A program made the translations under genes and the position numbers. From JAJEFO01 sp965214325 (GTDB lineage: Bacteria; Pseudomonadota; Alphaproteobacteria; Rhodobacterales; Rhodobacteraceae), in assembly GCA_965214325.1 (NCBI GenBank), contig CBDCBG010000005.1:399954-463953 (forward strand): a stretch of 64,000 nt of DNA. Direction: 5' to 3'. Position 1 is the first letter of the stretch. Every line of letters starts with the position of its first letter. Under the pieces are notes generated by a model. That model ran no database searches. It had not been told where the DNA came from and saw only the letters and a program-made list of their open reading frames with translations. Positions 60,558 to 64,000 of this stretch are shown piece by piece.

Positions 60558-62041
60558 CTGCCTTGGGTGTTGACGGCGAGACGCTGGCCGGGCCACGGGT
60601 GACGGATGGTGGGTTCTGGCCAGTGGGCTCCGATTAGGCGAGCCAGTGCCGACCATTCAGTGCGGTCTTTCTGCGAGCGTCTGCGCAAGGCGCGCAGGAG
60701 CAGCCGCTTGACCGCGATGACAAACCTCGACAGGGCTTTTGAAGTGCCGGGAACGGCGTAGTAGTTCAGCCACCCGTTGATGACTCTTCCGAGCCATCGC
60801 GCCACTTCGTGTTTGCCCATGTGCCGACGTTTGCGCAGTTCTTCCTTGATGCGCCTGAGTGTCCGCCTCACCCGTTTTCGGGACGGCTTGCGTCCGACCC
60901 GGAATTTCCCTCGCAGGGTGGTGACGCAAAAGTGCGTCATGCCCAGAAAGTCGAAGGTCTCCGGTTTGCCCTGCCCGCGTTCTTTCCGTCTTGCTTTCGC
61001 AAACCGTCCGAACGCAATGAGCCGGGTCTTGTCGGGGTGCATGTCCAGCCCGAAACGGGCGAGCCTTTCCCTCAGATCGCTCAGGAAGCTCTCCGCTTCC
61101 CACTGGTGTTGAAAGCCAACCACGAAGTCGTCCGCGTAGCGAACAACGATCATGTCGCCTTTCCCCTTCCGTTTGCGCCATGACTTGTGCACCCAGAGGT
61201 CAAACACGTAGTGCAGGTAGGCGTTAGCCAGGACCGGCGAGACAATCGCCCCCTGAGGAACGCCTCTGCCCGTGTCCGTCCAGTCGGTCCCCTCCATGAC
61301 GCCAGCGTTCAACCATTTGGTGATGAGGCGGATGAGGCGCTTGTCTCCGATGCGATGTTCCAGAAACCGAATCATCCAGCCCCGGTCCAAATTGTCGAAG
61401 AATGCGCGGATATCCGCGTCAAGAATCCAGTTGATCTTGCGCTGCTCAATTCCGACCGTGAGCGCGTCGAGCGCGTTGTGCGCCCCGCGCCCCGGTCGGA
61501 ACCCGTAGCTGAACCCGAGAAACTCCGACTCGTAGATCGGTACCAGAATCATGTCCGCCACCGCCTTCTGAACGATCTTGTCCTCCAGTGTGGCGATGCC
61601 GAGCGGTCGTGTTCCGCCGTCCGGCTTGGGTATCTCGACCCGCCGAACCGGCGGCGCGCGGTACGCTCCCCTGTGCAGCCGTCCGTGCAGGTCGATCAGG
61701 CGATCTTCCAGCCCTTCGGCATACATTTCCCACGTCACGCCATCCACGCCGGCGGCCACGTCACTCTTGAGCGAGTGGAACGCTTCCGCCAGCACGGGCA
61801 CCGTGATGTGGTGCAGGAGCGCCACGAGACGCTCTTCCGGGTTTCTCTTTGCAGCCTGCCGTATCCGGTCGGCCTCCTGTGACAGGCTTTCCCGCTTCTG
61901 CGCGCGGCGCCTGCTTCGGCTTCCCGAATTTCCCTCGGCCCCGTCCCTTGGCTCCGCCAACTCCGCTGAGCGTTGCCGCCCTTTGTTCGCTGGTTTCAAA
62001 GCTACTATGGACGGGTCTGACTTCTTCAAGCCGTCCGTCAT
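60542..62041 (-). CDS. ltrA: Group II intron reverse transcriptase/maturase
   Basis: From ATG 62041 (MTDGLKKSDPSIVALKPANK) the product has 499 residues. RT motifs are RPLGIATLEDKIVQKAVADM, SYGFRPGRGAHNALDALT, RGVPQGAIVSPVLANAYLHY and the catalytic VVRYADDFVVGFQ. The maturase/domain X part (EVARWLGRVINGWLNYYAVP) is complete; no HNH endonuclease domain follows. The frame is open for 85 more codons upstream without similarity. Its last codons overlap domain V. Confidence 0.92.
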   Translation of the reverse strand: MTDGLKKSDPSIVALKPANKGRQRSAELAEPRDGAEGNSGSRSRRRAQKRESLSQEADRIRQAAKRNPEERLVALLHHITVPVLAEAFHSLKSDVAAGVDGVTWEMYAEGLEDRLIDLHGRLHRGAYRAPPVRRVEIPKPDGGTRPLGIATLEDKIVQKAVADMILVPIYESEFLGFSYGFRPGRGAHNALDALTVGIEQRKINWILDADIRAFFDNLDRGWMIRFLEHRIGDKRLIRLITKWLNAGVMEGTDWTDTGRGVPQGAIVSPVLANAYLHYVFDLWVHKSWRKRKGKGDMIVVRYADDFVVGFQHQWEAESFLSDLRERLARFGLDMHPDKTRLIAFGRFAKARRKERGQGKPETFDFLGMTHFCVTTLRGKFRVGRKPSRKRVRRTLRRIKEELRKRRHMGKHEVARWLGRVINGWLNYYAVPGTSKALSRFVIAVKRLLLRALRRRSQKDRTEWSALARLIGAHWPEPTIRHPWPGQRLAVNTQGRSRMR

Positions 62042-62462
62042 TGGCTTTGGGTTTCCCCTCCTTTCCGCTGCGGCCCCGCACGACTGCGGGGCGACTTGAA
62101 GACCTCCCAGGTCCCGGTGGAATGCTTCTGTACGTGCCATGGTTCTTTGACCCCGGGATGCCCCATTTCGCCTCACCATATCGGCTGATGGGTGTTGCCT
62201 TCGACCCAAAGGAAAGTCTCGGCGCATCCGATCAATCCCATTTCGAGGCTCAATCGCCCGGCCCGCACATGCCGCTGCCGACGCTTCACCTGACACCTCA
62301 CGGTGCCCGGCGCACGGCTCGCGGTGAAAGTCGGTGGTTAACCTTTGTTGGGTAGGCTGCTGGCGCGCGCGTCCTTAGGTGGAGGCTTTTCCGGTCCCGC
62401 TCTTTCGATTGCGGGCGGGTGCGCAGTTCCACCATAGACCACGTTTCCAGCGGCCCCCCTAA

Positions 62463-62555
62463 CTGAAGTTCTTGGGGAGTTTTCAGGATTTTTGTTTCCC
62501 GTCAACGGGATGCCCATGAACGGGATGTCAGTCTCTGCCTACATCTCGGCGCTCG
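62463..62555. other. Junction between intron and IS1634-type element
   Basis: About 90 bp downstream of the transposase stop probably contain the terminal repeat of the IS1634-type element. The other end is outside the window, so the repeat cannot be verified. Confidence 0.4.
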
Positions 62556-64000
62556 CTACATTTTCGCGATGTCCTTCAGCAGCGTCAGCGCCCTCTCCTG
62601 TTCGGCGTCGGGCCGGGTTGTCACCTCGACCATGGTTTCCGCCTTCCCTCCGCCCGTGCATGGAACCGCGTGGGTTGAGCGGACGATGGTTGACAGGCTG
62701 TCGAGAAGGGTGCGGAAGCTGTGCACGCGGCTGCCGTCCGGCAGGGTGTGGGCATGTACCTTCGCCAGCGCCGCGTCCGAGCGCCGTGCGGGCAGGACCG
62801 GATCCCTGGTCCCGTCGGGTTCGGTGTCGGTGTAGCACAGGGGGGCCCACGCCTTCCGCATGTGCCATTCGACGAGGCATGCGAGCATGCAGATGAAGAA
62901 GTGGGCGCGGACCCGGTGCTCGAGGCGGTGCCGGACCGGCCGGACCTGGAGGTCGCTCAGCTTGAGATTTCGGAATGCACGCTCCACGCTGGTCAGTCTC
63001 TTGTAGCTCCTGACGCATTCGGCGGCTTCCATGTCGTCGGGTCCGAGCGAGGTGCGGATGACGTATATCCCGTCGAGGGCGGCCTCGGCGTCGATGGACT
63101 CCTGCCTGCGGCGGAAGCCGAAGCCGGTCGCGGTGATGTCGAGATCGAAGTGCTTCTTCATCCTTCGCCTGTTGATGACCTCGCCGACGGCGAGACCGAT
63201 GCCGGCCTCGCCCTTGAGGGTTCCGCCCTCGACCCGCGCGGCGATCTCCGAGAGCGCCCTCTCGGTGGCCTCGAGCAGCTCCTGCCGGACCCGGCCGCGG
63301 TGCCCGGCAAGGCGGGGGTTGCGACAGGCGACGAGACGCTCGCCGGGGAAGTCGGGATGGTCCCGGATCTCGAACAGGGTCCGCTCGTGTTCGGGATCCT
63401 GGAAACGGTCGAGACGGCCCTGGCGGGCGAGCTTGCGGATGGTCCGGCCCTTGAGGGCGGTGATCCAGTCGGCGCCGTCGCGTTCGCGCAGGACCTCGAT
63501 GGTGGCCTCGATGATCATGCCGCGGTCCCCGACCATCACCACCCGGGAGAGGCCGAAGCGGCGTTGCAGGCGGTCGAGCTCGGGCAGGAGGGTGTCCTTG
63601 TCGGTGACGTTTCCCGGATGGACCGAGACCGCGACCGGGCGGCCGTCACGGTCGCAGAGGAGGCCGAAGTTGATCTGCGGGAGGCCCCGCTTGCGGTCGC
63701 GGCTGTAGCCGAAGCGTGCGAGCGGGCAGCGGCTTCCCTCGTACCAGGTCGATGACAGGTCCCAGAGGACGAGGTCGTCTTCCTTGATCCAGCGCCTTGC
63801 CAGGCGGCCCTGGATGCCCTCCTGCCGGTCATGCAGCCAGTCCATCGCGGCGTAGAGGCCGTCTGCGTCGACGTCGCGGTCGATGCCGAACTCCTCCGGC
63901 AGGGTGGAGCCCTTCCACCAGCGCGTCGTGGCGAGCTTCGAGTCCGGCCTGAGGATGCGGCCGGCGACCATGGCCAGGACAAGCTCCCGTTCCGGGCAGC
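62556..64000 (-). CDS. IS1634-family transposase, runs off right edge
   Basis: The frame stays open to the window end (ERELVLAMVAGRILRPDSKL), so the N-terminus is missing. Core motifs are LVLWDLSSTWYEGSRCPLAR (first Asp), SRVVMVGDRGMIIEATIEVL (second Asp) and YKRLTSVERAFRNLKLSDLQ (Glu), then HFFICMLACLVEWHMRKAWA. It belongs to the same family as the fragment at the left edge but is a different element. It separates the DISARM remnant from whatever follows. Confidence 0.9.
   Translation of the reverse strand, partial: CPERELVLAMVAGRILRPDSKLATTRWWKGSTLPEEFGIDRDVDADGLYAAMDWLHDRQEGIQGRLARRWIKEDDLVLWDLSSTWYEGSRCPLARFGYSRDRKRGLPQINFGLLCDRDGRPVAVSVHPGNVTDKDTLLPELDRLQRRFGLSRVVMVGDRGMIIEATIEVLRERDGADWITALKGRTIRKLARQGRLDRFQDPEHERTLFEIRDHPDFPGERLVACRNPRLAGHRGRVRQELLEATERALSEIAARVEGGTLKGEAGIGLAVGEVINRRRMKKHFDLDITATGFGFRRRQESIDAEAALDGIYVIRTSLGPDDMEAAECVRSYKRLTSVERAFRNLKLSDLQVRPVRHRLEHRVRAHFFICMLACLVEWHMRKAWAPLCYTDTEPDGTRDPVLPARRSDAALAKVHAHTLPDGSRVHSFRTLLDSLSTIVRSTHAVPCTGGGKAETMVEVTTRPDAEQERALTLLKDIAKM

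Larger units (their letters stand above)
60486..62462 (-). mobile_element. Group II intron (5' boundary uncertain)
   Basis: The 3' end is supported by a domain V-like hairpin (60526-60557, beginning GAGCCGGATGCG on the minus strand) and a domain VI-like stem with CCTACCGCGAT at the end. The intron-encoded protein is intact. Upstream of it about 420 bp of structured-looking sequence fits part of domain I. The usual GTGCG start could not be placed, and the 5' end may have been removed by the IS1634 element. Confidence 0.7.

Noticed and set aside
1..64000. tRNA genes or an attachment site for an integrative element
   Set aside because: No tRNA-like sequence, integrase gene or long direct repeat pair was found in the window.

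Overview
The window is a GC-rich stretch of an alphaproteobacterial accessory region. The GC content, the Ti/Trb-type transfer genes and the insertion-sequence repertoire (ISKra4, IS1634, IS66 and others) suggest this class. No rRNA, tRNA or core housekeeping gene is visible, so the replicon could be a plasmid, a chromid or an integrative conjugative element. Layout: (1) 1-9474: a minus-strand catabolic operon for a hydantoin-like compound. It has a LuxR-type regulator, an Asp/Glu/hydantoin racemase, a polyamine-type ABC importer (two permeases, Tat-exported binding protein, ATPase), a HyuA-like hydantoinase/oxoprolinase and a DUF917 protein. A perfect 18-bp palindrome lies just upstream of the first structural gene. 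(2) 9518-15062: two ISKra4-type elements, one with a perfect 10-bp target duplication and one carrying a pRiA4b ORF-3-like passenger gene, then an IS3 remnant and a Crp/Fnr regulator. (3) 15983-17171: a small membrane protein and an exported protein made of seven Cys-containing repeats. (4) 17254-24615: nested and decayed IS material (IS1634, IS1595, IS110, IS30, ISAs1, a small inverted-repeat element), with an intact MBL-fold hydrolase in the middle.

(5) 24583-51508: a conjugation region. It starts with a truncated prepilin-peptidase-like gene, a small conserved gene and a TolA-like gene split by two stacked insertions (ISNCY, then IS66). Then come small membrane/coiled-coil genes, a secreted SNase-like nuclease and a VirB3/TrbD-like gene whose tail was changed by IS5. 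A long plus-strand operon follows, with nearly every junction overlapping by a few bases: trbB, trbC, trbG, trbH, trbE, trbJ, trbL, a membrane-anchored SNase, trbF, trbI, a lysozyme-like gene, a Toprim protein, traB, traG/virD4, two small genes, traF and a transfer-associated gene. The gene order differs from Ti/RP4 trb operons, and no relaxase is recognised.

(6) 51547-60485: a defence island on the minus strand. AbiEi antitoxin and AbiEii toxin genes are present, the latter cut by IS21; removing IS21 and one copy of its 7-bp duplication restores a continuous 602-codon frame. DISARM genes drmC and drmB follow, with the last codons of an upstream gene (probably drmA) separated from its body by a group II intron. 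(7) 60486-64000: the group II intron with its reverse transcriptase/maturase and an IS1634-family transposase running off the window. The window records repeated insertions into transfer and defence genes, several of which can be reversed on paper to the base.
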